NCBI GenBank assembly: GCA_941918925.1
Contig: OW799233.1
Location: forward strand, 45,965,341-46,029,340
Reading direction: 5' to 3'
Origin: Phyto melanocephala
Lineage: Eukaryota > Arthropoda > Insecta > Diptera > Rhinophoridae
Length of the DNA stretch: 64,000 bases
The notes beneath the pieces are model-generated. The model made no database searches. It was not told the origin of the DNA and worked only from the letters and a program-made list of their open reading frames with translations. Within the stretch, counting starts at the first letter, position 1; each line of letters opens with the position of its first letter. Positions 22,424-34,735 of this stretch are shown one piece after another. Made by a program: the position numbers and the translations under genes.

Positions 22424-24425
22424 TATAAGCAAAGAAAGTCTTTATGTTGCAGCCACCTTCAAAATAAAGGAACCCTAATATCAGCTGTTTCTCTTTAAAT
22501 GATCGTCACTTAACGTTTAATTATATTTTCTACAGATTTGTTCGCAACAGAACAGAACGAAAAAGGAACAACAAATCACACATACAGATTTTCAATTGAA
22601 CCGAAACAAAACAGCTGATTCACAACAACACAGAACGTACAAACTAATTGTGCCTTAAATGATTTACAAATGATTATAAATGATTAAGCCCTTATAAAAA
22701 TGCCTTCCGATGACTGAGTTTAGACGTCAACACTTGTTCGATAGGAAGAGTTACAGGAAAGTTTTTTGTACAAATGCTTCTAGCAGTCAAAACAGCCCCG
22801 GCATTTATACAAGAACAGTTTCAGCTTATGCGTTATATAAATTGTTTAATGGCTGCGAAGGCTATTACTTATCAAAATACAATGTCTGTTAAATATTCTA
22901 GTTTTTTCACCGCCAACCCTGGATCCGCTCTTGCTTAAAAAAAACAATTATTGAAAAATATTGGTACCAATAAATTTCATAAGAAAATAACTTTTTGAAC
23001 GGTTCAGAAGTGGATCTAGCTCCAAAATATGGTTTAAAATCACTTTAGCGATTATTTTATTTAAATAAAATCTATTAAAGTTGTGGCTGATATTAAAACA
23101 GCAGTAAAAATTCATCACAAATAATATTTTATTGTACGTATTGTGATTCAGGTTACGTTTATAACTTTTTAAAAGTATTGACATATTTTCCTTAAACACA
23201 GCGGGGTTTGTTTTATTTGAAAAATTCACGGCATAAAAGTTTAGAACACTTTATTGATTTTTAACCCTACTGTAACTTAAATATTATTTCACTTATTGTT
23301 ATGCATATTGTTATTAAACTTAATTTTATATACACGCAACGAACTCTGTTGTACCACTGCTCTCGCTTTCCAGAACGAAAAATCGGTATCGCGATATATG
23401 ATAATGGTAATAATCCACAACAATACCAGTAAGTTTTCAAATAAAACATTTATGGGTCACGCTGTTTATATTGAAAAAAATTTTAACCCTTATTCGCTCG
23501 TGTGGTTCTTGTATGCAACAAGGGTCGTAATACTGATAATCGCAAGTTGAAAATGTAAATCAGTCTCAATCTATAAAAATGTAAACAGGTTTGCCAAATA
23601 ATACATAAAAGTTATTTATTATTGGTAATTACAAGTTGTATTTGGGTTGAACAATCTTAAATAAACTTTAAAAATTGCTGTTTACGTCACTGTTTTCAAA
23701 TTTGTTAAAAAATTTCAGTATCGCCGAATGAAGAAATATTTGAAGTTTAAGTACACTGATTCCTCTGTATCCAAAAATATGAGGTCTTGAAAACCAGGAA
23801 AAAGCCATTAAAATGTTGAAAGCTGTAGTTAATTGACAGAGTCGCATTTGAAAGGTTATCAGATTGTCTTTAGTTTATTATACAACATGGGTTTTTCTTG
23901 GAGAGGTCCAAGATTTCGTGACCTATAAGTCGAGAGGGTATATCTCTGAAAGCGACCTCCTTAAAAATTAAAAAAAATAAAATAAAATAAATGTTAAAGA
24001 CGATTTCCTTTAAAGGTGACTATTTGTGGGTTTGGAAATCTAAATCAAATTGTAAATGAACATGGGGTTATGGATGAATATATTTATATATTAAACACTC
24101 AATGACAAAATAAATATACCCCACACGGTGTGGTATGGTGTTGGCCACACTCCTTTTTTGTGGCAATAGAAAATATCTTAATTTACAATTTGATTTTATT
24201 TGATTTGCTGAACTACGTACCTTAAATACTTTTTCAGAAGATTTCAATTAAGTAAAACTTTTTAAATTTGTATGGGTTTTGCCAAGTTTTAAGACCATAT
24301 TTTTTGAAAGCAAATAAGTCAGTGACCATAAACTACGACTTTTTTTCTACTTCGTTGATATTCTGTATCTATACGAATAATCAAAAAATTTTGAGGAGGT
24401 AAGGTCCACCCCTTAGTAGATTTTA
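22424..24425. other. Non-coding stretch with possible promoter-like patch
   Basis: No coding gene recognised. The first 250 bp contains two CAGCTG E-boxes (listed separately). Open frames at 22710-22892 and 22948-23550 lack recognisable features. Confidence 0.4.
22481..22620. promoter_or_regulatory. Two E-boxes of the fly core-promoter type
   Basis: ATCAGCTGTTT (from about 22480) and AACAGCTGATT (to 22620) match the CAGCTG E-box enriched in fly core promoters. They lie 130 bp apart with a CA-rich, 5'-leader-like sequence between them. No adjacent gene is recognised, so promoter function is speculative. Confidence 0.2.
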
Positions 24426-24433
24426 CTTTTACA

Positions 24434-25383
24434 CAGGGACCGTAATTATTATTCCTTTTTTCATAAAAGTCAAATGATAACAGTTATTTTTTGATTTTTA
24501 TTTTTTTGAGCAAAAATAAAAGTTATTTTTTGATTTTTATTTTTTCGAGCAACAAAAAAAATTATTTTCTAACGAAATGTACGTGTTACAATAATTAAGT
24601 TAATATTAAATATTTATTTTAATGTGCATAAAAAATTCCCATGATGATCACTTTTTTTTGTGTTTTCTCACATTTTTGTATACTATGTATTCTATATCAA
24701 TGGTGGGCGCTGGTTTGCCTGAGTTAAGAAGTTGTTCAGGTATTTAGTAAATCACCCTACATGATTGCTGAAAAGTTTTTAAAACAACCTGAAAAATAAC
24801 ATTCATAAAAAATTAAAATCACGTTATAATTAATAATTAAAGACAATAGTTGATAACAAAGTTTGAAAAAGAAATAGTTGATAATTTGTAAATTTCTAAG
24901 CAAAATAAATTGATAAAAATGAGAGGAGTTATTAGGAGCTTATGTAACGATATTAAACAATCACTGACAATAAATATGAGAAATCACAAATTCGAGTACA
25001 GTGTTATTATTATTTCTTTCATTGTTAAAAACTCGCCTTTACCGTTACATTTAAATAATATTTAATATCGAAAAAATAAAAATCAAAAAAATAACTTTTA
25101 TTTTTGCTCGAAAAAATAAAAATCAAAAAAAACCTTTTATTTTTGCTCGAAAAAATAAAAATCAAAAAATAACTTTTATTTTTGCTAGAAAAAATAAAAA
25201 TCAAAAAATAACTTTTATGTTTGCTCGAAAAAATAAAAATCAAAATTTTAAAAAGCAACATATTTTATGATACGACTAATGCATAGGGATCAATATGGTA
25301 TACTTGAATCCGTTTTACGACATTTACTTCTAAATGCTTTTTTTGCTTTAAAATTCCAAAATAACTGTTATTTTCGGTCCCTG
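24434..25383. mobile_element. hAT-like non-autonomous element with 39-bp subterminal arrays
   Basis: A 950-bp element. The ends are CAGGGACCGTAATTAT and the inverted CAGGGACCGAAAATA. The 8-bp duplication CTTTTACA is identical at 24426-24433 and 25384-25391. CAGGG ends with 8-bp duplications are the hAT signature. Near each end sits an array of a 39-bp unit built on GAAAAAATAAAAATC and AACTTTTATTTTTGC. About two copies lie near the left end (24481-24545) and 4.5 copies near the right (25068-25245), in opposite orientations. The 78-residue open frame at 25025-25261 is simply the array translated. There is no transposase. Confidence 0.8.
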
Positions 25384-27229
25384 CTTTTACATCATAATTC
25401 CAATATGATTTAAATATCAAACTTACTTTGTTTTTAATAAAGAAATTAAATAATGTTATTTTGAATAAATCAGTGGAAGTTGGACAACTTTGAACTACAT
25501 ATTTTTAATACTTTATTAGCAAGCATCTTAAAGAGTTGAATTTCGTTCGACAGTGGAATTAAAATCGCATTTTTCTTTCTGTTTTTTAATGTTAAACCTA
25601 AATGTTACCTACTTTTCATTTCTTAATTGCAATTGAAGTAGACCTATAACTTTGCATTGTTTCACATAAATAACTTGAAATGGGATACTTTTAGCAGCGT
25701 CAAACAAATTTTCGTTCCATAAGTTTTGAAAATTGATCAAATGTAAGGGGCGGCCGCCTTAGGTTAGGCAAATGTTTATAGTGATAGAGAAAAAGACATG
25801 AAATAATTTCGATTGAAATGTATGACAGATTTCTTTAAGAAAATAATGCTTTAGGAGGCTTTAATTAACATCATTCTGACATGTTAACATTTCTCTTTAG
25901 ATTATCTTGGAGAATTTGTTAAGAATTGGGATTGAAAAATTCAAAATCTTTTGTATTTCCTATGATACAAAGGTCAAATATTTATACTTGTAGAAACAGT
26001 CATACGATTTACAACGGATACAAATTCGCACATATCGCACACCTACAGACATGTCGGTACAAATTCTAACTGAAAATGTTTACTGGGTAGGCGTTTAGAG
26101 ATAAAAAAAGTTTCAACAAATTTGTAAATACCGCTTTTGTGTTGCGAGGCTGTGTTACTTTCAGACTTCAATCTTCTTTTAACAGCCATAAAAAACACAA
26201 ACGAAATACGTGCAATTTTAAGCAAAAATATTTTTTAAAAATATTTAAACAAATGTAAACAAAATAAATTGTTTTGTTTTCACTTCTGTTTACAACAATT
26301 TGAAAGTGTTTTAAGATAAATGTTTATTTTAAAAAATAAACCAATAATATGTATGTCTGTATGTATGGTGCATAGTAAAATTAAACTATAAACAAAATTT
26401 TTATTATTTGGAATAAAAATCTAAAAAAAAAAATTAATAAAAAATGGCGAGAAAAAATAATGAAAGAATTAATCAGGCTAAAAATAAAATTAAAAAATCT
26501 GTTTAAACAACTTAATTTAACATTAAATAATTTAATGGGAAGAGTTAAAAGAAGAACAACAACAATTTTATTATAAACAATATTCAAACGTGTGTATATG
26601 TGTATATACCTATGGATGTATGTATGTGTGTATTGTATGTATGTTTATGCCTAAATAAATATGTTTAATAAATATGGAGAAATTAATAGCCAAATAAAAT
26701 ATTTATTAATTACTCTAGTTTTTGTTTTTGCAAAATATACTTAAGGCTCATAAAACATATTTTTGTATGAAAATTTTGTTTGTTTATTAATTTCAAATTA
26801 ATTTAAAAATTGAAAGTTTCCCAAAATTCTAAGGTCATAAAGTATATAATTATTAAAAATAAATTGTTTCCATTAATAATTGTGTTACATTTAAATGTGA
26901 AATGGAGAGGCTTAGTTTTAGTGATTAAAGGAAAATTTCTAAAGGTTTAATTTTCGTTAGAACATGAGCTATACAAATTTGAATTATAAAAAAATATGTT
27001 TGGTTTAAACTCAGAGAAGTTTTAGAAAACGAAAAAAAAATGAAATCTCAAAAGGTAAACTTAGTTCTAACTCAAAGGAATTGAGCATTTTGAAAACTTT
27101 AACTTGAGGTTTTTTAACACTGCAGGAAATTACTGGCATTTATTTGAAAGCTGCTCGTACTGTGTACAGAAGGAAGGTATTACTTGACTCAATGTGTTTA
27201 TAAAACGAACATTGTTTACCTTTATTATA

Positions 27230-27299
27230 TCTCCTGGGGCATGTTATCATATTAGGCCTTTAAAGGTGTTATCAACACCTTTGACTAGGCCACAGGAGA
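27230..27299. repeat. Two-part hairpin
   Basis: The inner stem AAAGGTGTT/AACACCTTT is perfect (9 bp, 3-nt loop, 27262-27282). The outer arms TCTCCTG (27230) and CAGGAGA (27293) pair, followed by GGC/GCC. It could be an RNA structure or a small palindromic insertion. Confidence 0.35.
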
Positions 27300-27602
27300 A
27301 TGCGGGACCTTGTAAATAAAGAGGTTAGGGAAACTCAGATGCTAATAAAGGGCATGAATCGAGTGAATGTGGTCGAGCGACTGCATCGCACATTCATAGA
27401 GTAAAGATCTAAGTACAATGAGGGCATGAATAGTGACATCAGTAACCTTATAGGAGAATCTTGTATTTCGAATTTAAAAAGTGTTAGGAAGTTTCAGATC
27501 GCATTATACTGAGAATCAGAACTAGGCACACATTTAATTTAGGTGTGATGAGAAAGCTCGGTCTTCAGAAGATGGCCGTAGTGGAACTCAGTTAAAAAAC
27601 AG

Positions 27603-28230
27603 ATGCCTATTGATAGTTATGAAATCATTGCGGAACGATGTTCTTACAAAATACAAAATTCTCGTATAACAGTGCTTTTATTAGTGTGTATAACAGTGTT
27701 TGTAACAGAACTCTTCCGAAAACGCTTGACCAATTCTTATGAAATTTTCTGTGCATATTCAGTAGGTTTGCGAATAGGATGTAGAATATTATTCATATCC
27801 CTAAATAAGTGGTACACCCCAATCTTTTCATCTTTTTCTTGTATACAAAACTATCGTGTCTCGGTGTTCTCCGAAAAAGCATGAGTTGGTCTGATTATGA
27901 GGACATAAACTATTCTTCATACACTTAATTGATAATGGTGGTCCGCCACAAAATTTTTGTATATAAAAATTAATATTTGTTTGTACTCTATGTGAGCTTA
28001 AACCGATGATTTAACTGTTGAGAAACTTCGGTAAGGTCTTCTGAGGCACTCGATACGCAAAACAAAAAAGGCAGTGACATGTTGACAAATTTTCTTTTCT
28101 AACTATGTAAGTACATACAAACAAACGATTTGTATAATACTTTGCACGCTCATAGGCTACCTATGGAAATACAATTAAATATTTAGAAAAGTGGGCAGTG
28201 CCACACCCATAAAAAGTAAATTTCATTTTT
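27603..28230. repeat. Degenerate interspersed repeat, unclassified
   Basis: The phrases CTCTTCCGAAAACGCTTGAC (about 27711) and TTCTCCGAAAAAGCATGAG (about 27866) are related, suggesting an internal direct repeat. The right part ends in GTGGGCAGTGCCACACCC, resembling the GC palindrome of the Helitron-like families. No termini were found. Confidence 0.3.
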
Positions 28231-30244
28231 AAACTCTTTCTACGACTATTCGAGAATATTTTCATACATTTATTAGTTCCCGCCAAAGTGAATGAATACA
28301 GGTGATCATAGGAACACAGCTCATTATGAATTCTTACATGATGTTTTGAACAAAATGGCTGTAATATTTGTTAATTTATATTAACTTTTATTTTTCATAA
28401 GTTTACTAGAAAAAAACATAAAAATAAAATTTTTTAAAGTCAAGAAATGTACAAAAAGTGAATTAAAATCTTAGAAACAGGAGGAATTAAAACAAACTGT
28501 GCGGGTAAGTGCAGAAAAGAAGGTAAAAAAATATTAGGCTTAAATTTAAATTTATTTTATAGGATGTCGCTATGTTGAAATGGATGCAAATAGAAAAAAT
28601 CAAAATTGCTCTTGCATTGCCCGGGAAGTCCCACAATGCTAACCCAATAATTTTGTATTGTATACAATATAGTGGAGGGTCAATACTCACGACCAATGAA
28701 AAAATTTAACGTTATCCTTATCTGTTGCTTGCCGCTTAAGAGAACAGTTGAATGCCGTTCGCTACATTAGCCCACTAATATAAACGTGTTCTTCCATTTT
28801 CTTAATAAAAAAACATATATATAAAAAATTTTGTTGTTTTGACAACAAAAAGTTTTTGTCTTGTGTGGACGAGTCTTGTTGATGTTTTGTTTTAGTTTAA
28901 ACAAAATACCCTTAACACGTTTTCTGCACATCAAAGAATATGAAAAATTTGTGACAGTTACTTTTTTTTTGGCAACTGACAGATGCAGACAAAGGTTGGC
29001 TAGTGAAAAGGAAAAGTAAAGGTTTTCCAATCCAACGTCTTAAGGTATTACATGTTCGTCATAGTGTCCACGTTTCTAATACGCTCAAGCACAGGACACA
29101 AATATTCGGTTTGTTTACCAAACTATTTCAATGGTAACAAAAAGATATGAGGCAGTTGAAAACCAGGCAAAAAAGTATTACCAATTGCCTAAAAGCAAAA
29201 TATATGACTTGGCTGAATAACTACAATTGTTAGTAATTTGATTAGACAAATTATCATGTCGCGGTTTGAAACTGATTTAGAATTTGTAGTTCAAACCAGG
29301 AGTAAGATGACTTTGCTTATTTTTACGTAATAAACTAAAAACTTATGCGTTGTTCAGTCTGACAAACAACAGAAATAATTAGAAAGATCCACAAATAGTC
29401 AAAAACCGCACAACAACAATAAGGACTGTGTGTTCAAAATGTATCAGTAAACTGGATGCGAGATAAAAGTAGACACAACTTTTTGTGTTAAAACTACAAG
29501 TATCTCCACAAAATGATTCATCTAGTTTTTGTCTACTCAAATGTTTTCTATTTAAATTATTTTTAAATAAGAGAAAAAAAATATATTAAAACATATTTTG
29601 ACTTAAGGCTTTATATATGTTAACAGCTACAAATAAATCTTAATTGATTTAAACTGCCCGAATGTATGCTTACTTCATATGGAGTGCCAACTTCTAACAC
29701 ATGGTTTCTAATGTCGACCTCTTATCTCTACTCCGCATCACACTTCGAAAATCGTAAGGAAATAATTTTACAACTCAAATACACAACATTATGACAACCA
29801 CATTAGCAACAATAAAAACACACAACCAATAAAAAATTTGCGTAAATTATTTTCAATTAATTTTAATTTACACAAAAAACCGCTTTTCTGGTAATTTTTA
29901 AAAATAAATTTTTGTAAGAGTTTCAACGAACGTAATTGAACACGAAACGAGTTTGGGGGGAAATTTTTTTCTAAACAAAAAAAAAAAAAAAAAGAAAAAG
30001 GAGGAGTGAGCTAAATGAGACTTTAAACAAACTTGACAAAAATACGCTATAATTTTTAAAAACATTTATAGTGTGTTAGCAAACATTAATAAATTTACAA
30101 GATAGTTAAAACACACCAACAACGTGATAAAAATTTGAAAAATCTTTAAAAGTGAAATTGGGCAAAAATGCAAAAACTGATCATAAAAGCGTTGTATTGT
30201 GCGAGTATATTTTACATTTGAATAAAAACATCAAAAAATAAATC

Positions 30245-30343
30245 ATGCTTCGGAAAGTGACAAAAGAAAAGAGAAAAACAATTTTGAATATTATTGCTGC
30301 TGTAACTTTTCTATCAGTCAGTCTAACAGCAAAACATTTGTAA
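30245..30343 (+). CDS. Candidate 32-residue ORF or first exon with signal-peptide-like sequence
   Basis: The ATG-initiated frame gives a basic start (MLRKVTKEKRK), a hydrophobic stretch (TILNIIAAVTFLSVSLTA) and a short end before TAA. That order fits a signal peptide or single membrane segment. The sequence just before the stop (CATTTGTAAAT) contains a possible GTAAAT splice donor, so the frame may be a first exon. The upstream 300 bp is A-rich, like a fly leader. No downstream exon was identified, so chance remains likely. Confidence 0.25.
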   Translation: MLRKVTKEKRKTILNIIAAVTFLSVSLTAKHL

Positions 30344-30799
30344 ATTTCGTTGAAATTAAAAAAAAGATAAAAAACAAAGCGTTAAACATGCAACCACTAA
30401 ACCTTTTACCAACGCTTGTGACAATTTACACTCCATGAGTATTGAACATGCTACCGTTTTTGTTGTATTTAAAATGGTGGGTTGTCATGGGTTTTGGTTA
30501 AGGCAAGACAAGACAAGACCAAACCAGACCATTTTAGCCTCTGGCAACGCATGTGCAATAAAATCAAATTTAATGGCGCATTTGAGAAGTGTGTGATGTG
30601 ATTTTATATTATTTATTTATTTCGGTTCATTTCGTTTGTGTGTGTGTGTGTGTGTGTGTGTCTGTTTTTATATTTATTATACGCGATTTTTTTATGTCCA
30701 CTATTCATGGTTTCCTTATTTTACTCGTCTGTATTTTTAATCTAATGGATGATGTTTGTGTCTGTCTGTCTTTCTGTCTTTCTGTCTTTCTGTCTATCT

Positions 30800-30833
<34 letters not shown>

Positions 30834-31687
30834 GACAGTGATTTGTTTATTTGTTACAATTAAACATGAGATACACACAAATGAAATTGTTTGTTTAAAT
30901 TTTTTTTCTTTCAAAAAGAGTTTTGCAGACGAGTTAAATGACAACACATGGCACAGTGTGTGAAGTTGCTTAAAAATAAGCACAAATTGTTGGCTCATAA
31001 CACGTAAGATATGGCTAGAAAATTATTTTTTTTTTTGGCAGTAAATGCAATATATTCTTGATTTAAATGTGGCTCTTTTACTTTAAAATAAGTTTTTTAA
31101 TTTTTATAAAATAACAAAAACTTTTACTAAGTAACTGGAGAACCTAGACAAGTGCGGTAATCGGTTTTCAGCTATGAAAAATTTCAAATGTCCATTAAAT
31201 TTTTATAGGAGTGATAATTTGAAAACCGCCGAATTTTGTTTCTCCGTTATCGAAAATCTCGTGTCTCGCACTTGCATTATGCACTGTTCGTGTTACAACA
31301 GCATAAGCATTTGTTTTAGATTATTTGAAACACAACATAGCTGATGGAAAATTAGAATTAATTTGGATGTCGAATTTCTAAATTAATAAATGAAAAAAGA
31401 AATACATTTATAAAGTGTTTTCTAGAGCCATTAAACTTTCAATAGGAATGACTATGAAACCACCTGTCATCATAAACATTGGTTTGTTTAGAACCTGGGA
31501 TTTCTTTAATTGCAAATAATATAAAAAGCCCTTTTGGAATTTATGTTAAAAAATATCATTTATTAAAACACACTTTAATTGAGAATATTTATACAATGAA
31601 AATTCTAGAAAAGTAATTTTGCAAACATACTAAAAGTATGCTACAAGGTGTGATTTGTTTATAGTTTTAAAGTTATAAAATGACGTC
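30344..31687. other. Non-coding stretch with compound microsatellite
   Basis: Contains a (GT)n tract (30637-30660), TCTG/TTTC repeats (about 30757-30800) and a run of about 26 T (30801-30828). Open frames on both strands here are translations of these tracts. No gene. Confidence 0.6.
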
Positions 31688-31690
31688 TAA

Positions 31691-31913
31691 GGCCCATTAT
31701 TACAACTGCCCTTTAATTAAAGGTAAGATTTTGTGTGCACAATAAATAGCTTCGCATTATTACAACTTAAATTTGTTATTGTACTTAATATTAATAATAA
31801 TAATAATATTAAATAGATTAAAAAAAAAATAAATTAAGGCTTTGTAACCCAAAGCCATTTATCGGTCCGACGAAATCCTGCCTTTAACTAATGGCAAGTT
31901 GTAATAATGGCCC
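31691..31913. mobile_element. PIF/Harbinger-like MITE, copy 2
   Basis: A 223-bp element. The left end is GGCCCATTATTACAACTGCC and the right end is the inverted GGGCCATTATTACAACTTGC. The TAA duplication is at 31688-31690 and 31914-31916. An extra internal CATTATTACAACTT (about 31755) repeats the terminal motif. It shares the CGGTCCGA and CCTGCCTTTAACTAA block with copy 1. Confidence 0.7.
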
Positions 31914-32074
31914 TAAATTAGACTTAAGTAAATGACACAAGTTTAAATAGGACTTAATAGGGAAATAAAATTAATGTAAATTAAATTAAAAAAACTTAAA
32001 CCAAATAAAACTAGTTCTTTAACAATACCAATGAAATGTGTTAGATATATTTCATTGTGTTTTGGCAGACCACC

Positions 32075-32322
32075 ATGCAAAGACTTATACCAGAACAACG
32101 TTTACACATCACAAAAGTTTATTTCCGAAATACGCGCTCAGTTTGTCAAACTTATAGAGCATTTCATAAAGTTTACCGTGTGCATAATCATCCATCTATG
32201 CAGGTAGTACGTTAAACGAAAAAATATTTTCAGGGAGTTCCGTACAAACTCAACAGGAACAACACATACACACGCGGGAGTGTCGTATTATTGAAAAGAA
32301 GACTGGTGAAGACCATTAATAC
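32075..32322 (+). pseudogene. Fragment of a mariner-superfamily transposase N-terminus (HTH)
   Basis: The frame opening at the ATG at 32075 encodes IPEQRLHITKVYFRNTRSVC and QTYRAFHKVYRVHNHPS before TAA at 32213. This pattern (EQR..I...Y..N.RSV..TYRAF...Y..HN.PS) is typical of the first helix-turn-helix of visitor/mariner-like transposases. A later block in another frame reads RIIEKKTGEDH, resembling the downstream IV.KF..TG region. The fragment is frameshifted and has no catalytic domain or TIRs. Confidence 0.55.
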
Positions 32323-33963
32323 TTATTTGGATATTGAAGTCTGTGGGGCTTTTTAGCTTCCTATATGAAGATAAAGGACGAATGGGGGTTTTTGTCATTA
32401 ACTATTGTATAAACAACCATTGATATATGTGCAGGAAACTTTCTCAGAAAATTTTAAATCCGCCAAAAAAACGTGTATAATGTCAATTGCAATAACGAGA
32501 CGGCAATGCTTTGTAATTGCATAATCCATAATAAACAGAGTAGTTAGCACTGAAGTTGGCTGCAAAGCAACTTTTGGTTTTTTAGTTGAAATCATTGAAA
32601 TGTAATGCCAGTTTAGCTTCAGGTCAATGCAAAGATTTTATCCCTACTTGAATTTTTATTTAGTCAAATTTATTTAACAGCATAAGTGAACACTCATTAC
32701 GCCACGTTGACGCTCAAGTTTAGTTTTGTCTAAGATTTATAACATGTTTTGATATAAATTTACAAAAAAAAAAAAATATTTTATATTGCAATAAACCATT
32801 ATACAGGTTTCTTTGATCTTGCTTTTTAAGTCGTTTTATATAAACAACTTAATTTAGGGTTGAAAAACTAAAACAATTTAGTTTAGCAATATTATCAATA
32901 TTATCATTCAAAAGTTTTCTGAATATTAACTACTTTAAGGTTCAACAAAAAAGTCAAAATACTATTTTCAATAACTATACTATTTACTTGTTCTAGTGGG
33001 AAAGAAAGTAATAAAAAATTTCTCTTGAAAGTGGCTTCGTAGGAATCAGTTCTAGCTCTTAGACACTACAACATTAATACAGGTATATTCTAGGGAACTA
33101 ATTTGATTTAAAAATATTTATAAAATTTTGAGGATATGGCCATTATGCCTTTAAAAAAATCGCGCAAAAATTTTATATGTAAAAAATTTTTTAACTTTAA
33201 AGTTCCTTCATTTCAACCCATAGTGTTGGGTTGTCTAGTTTATCAGTCTTAAACCAATAAACCCACTTAAAATAATAAATAAACTGAAGTAAAAAAATAA
33301 TTTTAAATAAACGCAAAATTGAGATGAGCTTTAGAAATATTTACACTCGTAACAGTAAAATAAAAAAATCCTTACATTTGGTACGAGCATCTGTGCATAC
33401 AAATGAACTGATCTGGCCTCTTTTGTGGCGCATATGTGGGCAAAATGATTGACATTAAAAAAAGATTAAAATGAAACGCTTGTATAATTTTGAATTAGAC
33501 ACAAATCCAGAACACATTAAAAAATAAAATATTAAAACGAAAAAGTCCGTTATATAAAGAAGATTTAAATCCTTTCCAAAAGATTAGTTATTGATAAAGA
33601 AAACAACAATTAAGGGATGCAGGTTATGTGAAGATTAAGTAAAATGCAGGTTACAATAAACTTTTTTGAAAATTTGTTTATTGGGCCTAAGACTGAATAA
33701 CACTGTACAACAAAATATAATTGTATGCCAAATAATATGAAAAGAGATTCTAGTGAAGGGGACAAAATAATAAAAAAAATAGTTTATCGGCGTTTTTTAA
33801 GTTTACGCCTGAGTTTTACTTTATTGAAGCGGGGTTAATACTTTTACACACTCAGATGAAATCATTTAGAAATGATAGGTTCAACAGATGTATGCAAAAT
33901 ACAACGGTTAACATTTCTATGGAATATTTTAAACTTCTTACTTTCTAACAGAAGGGCCTTTTA
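32323..33963. other. AT-rich non-coding stretch
   Basis: No gene or clear repeat recognised; homopolymer runs only. Confidence 0.4.
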
Positions 33964-33975
33964 TGTTCCTGTCTT

Positions 33976-34043
33976 AGGTTAGGTTAGATCCGGCAGCCGC
34001 CCGAAGGCATAGCTCACTTGGGTCCTCCGAGGGTCCCGTTGTG
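33976..34043 (-). mobile_element. 68-bp retroposed insert with 12-bp target duplication
   Basis: The insert is flanked by identical TGTTCCTGTCTT at 33964-33975 and 34044-34055. On the minus strand it runs CACAACGGGACCCTCGGAGG ... CTGCCGGATC and ends TAACCTAACCT, the short-repeat tail seen on some fly non-LTR elements. A long duplication with a TAACC tail points to a severely 5'-truncated LINE or related copy. It is much more GC-rich than its surroundings. Confidence 0.65.
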
Positions 34044-34055
34044 TGTTCCTGTCTT

Positions 34056-34484
34056 GAAAACAAAACAAAATATCTTAAAATACGGGAACATACGGGATAA
34101 AATGTTTAACATAATTTTTTGTCGCTAAATCCCAATTAAAGTCTTTTAATGCACCGAAGCTGAAAAGTCAGCTTAAACTTCACAAATAAATCATAACTTT
34201 CAATTAACCCTTAATTTCGTACTTATTCAAAAATGGTGCTGAAATGTCACACCTGAGCAATGAAACCTTAAGATCTTAAAATTTATATTTTTAATATTTT
34301 TTCTCTTCAGTGATTGCAAATAATTACTTTAATTTTAAACTATAAAGAGGTTAAAATGCTATTTACAACTACAGGATGGTTCAACCAAAACGAAGAGAAT
34401 TATCGAAAGTGCAACTCGTCGCTGAAGATAATTTCTCTGTGAAGTCAGCATTCACTTCTGTCTGTTTCGGCGCACTTACAATGC
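34056..34484. other. AT-rich non-coding stretch
   Basis: No gene recognised. The part nearest 34484 is probably decayed sequence of the neighbouring transposase fragment. Confidence 0.35.
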
Positions 34485-34735
34485 TTAAAATGGCCAGTAG
34501 GCTTCAGCTCTTGAGTCAACCTTGTAAGCGAATAAATTAAAATCTTTCAAAAATCGCTTCAGTTTTGTCTGTGAGATGTTCAATTTTTGGGCACGACGAC
34601 GAGCCGAGGTTGACGGCTCTTCTGTCATACTATAGCGAACAACAGCAATGTTTTTCGCAGAACGAACTGGGCGGCCATGCAGAGGTGTTTTCACAAATAC
34701 ATGACGTTAAACACAATTAACATCGTGCATTTTGG
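34485..34735 (-). pseudogene. Transposase fragment, second HTH region of a mariner-like element
   Basis: The minus frame encodes GRPVRSAKNIAVVRYSMTEE, then PSTSARRRAQKLNISQTKLK, then DFNLFAYKVDSR. This is the linker and second helix-turn-helix block (GRPVRS.ENI..V..S..E.PSTS.RRRAQ.L.IS...L.R.L..DL.L.AYKV) of visitor-type Tc1/mariner transposases. It ends just before where the catalytic domain should begin. Upstream frames show VHDVNCV, matching the usual preceding segment. No TIRs were found. Confidence 0.6.

Larger units (their letters stand above)
25392..30240. other. Mostly non-coding, with repeat relics
   Basis: No firm gene. 26580-26645 is a TGTA-rich tract. 27120-27600 is less AT-rich, with short plausible codon runs that may be a LINE relic. 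27230-27299 forms a hairpin. 27603-28230 looks like a degenerate interspersed repeat. The minus frame at 26043-26225 (60 codons) has reasonable codon content but no recognised domain. Confidence 0.4.

Noticed and set aside
23897..23910. GAGAGGTCCAAG, similar to the hAT-like end at 19885
   Set aside because: There is no inverted partner or 8-bp duplication nearby; probably chance.
25025..25261. 78-residue minus frame with five FIFSSKNKSYF-like repeats, looking like a repeat protein
   Set aside because: It is the 39-bp DNA array of the hAT-like element; 39 is divisible by 3, so the array stays in frame without being coding.
26043..26225. 60-residue minus frame (starts MLKIARISFVFFMAVKRR) with plausible codons
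   Set aside because: There is no recognised domain, splice context or conservation evidence. I left it as a remark rather than a gene.
30589..30998. 124- and 97-residue frames on opposite strands
   Set aside because: Both are translations of the GT, TCTG and poly-T tracts.
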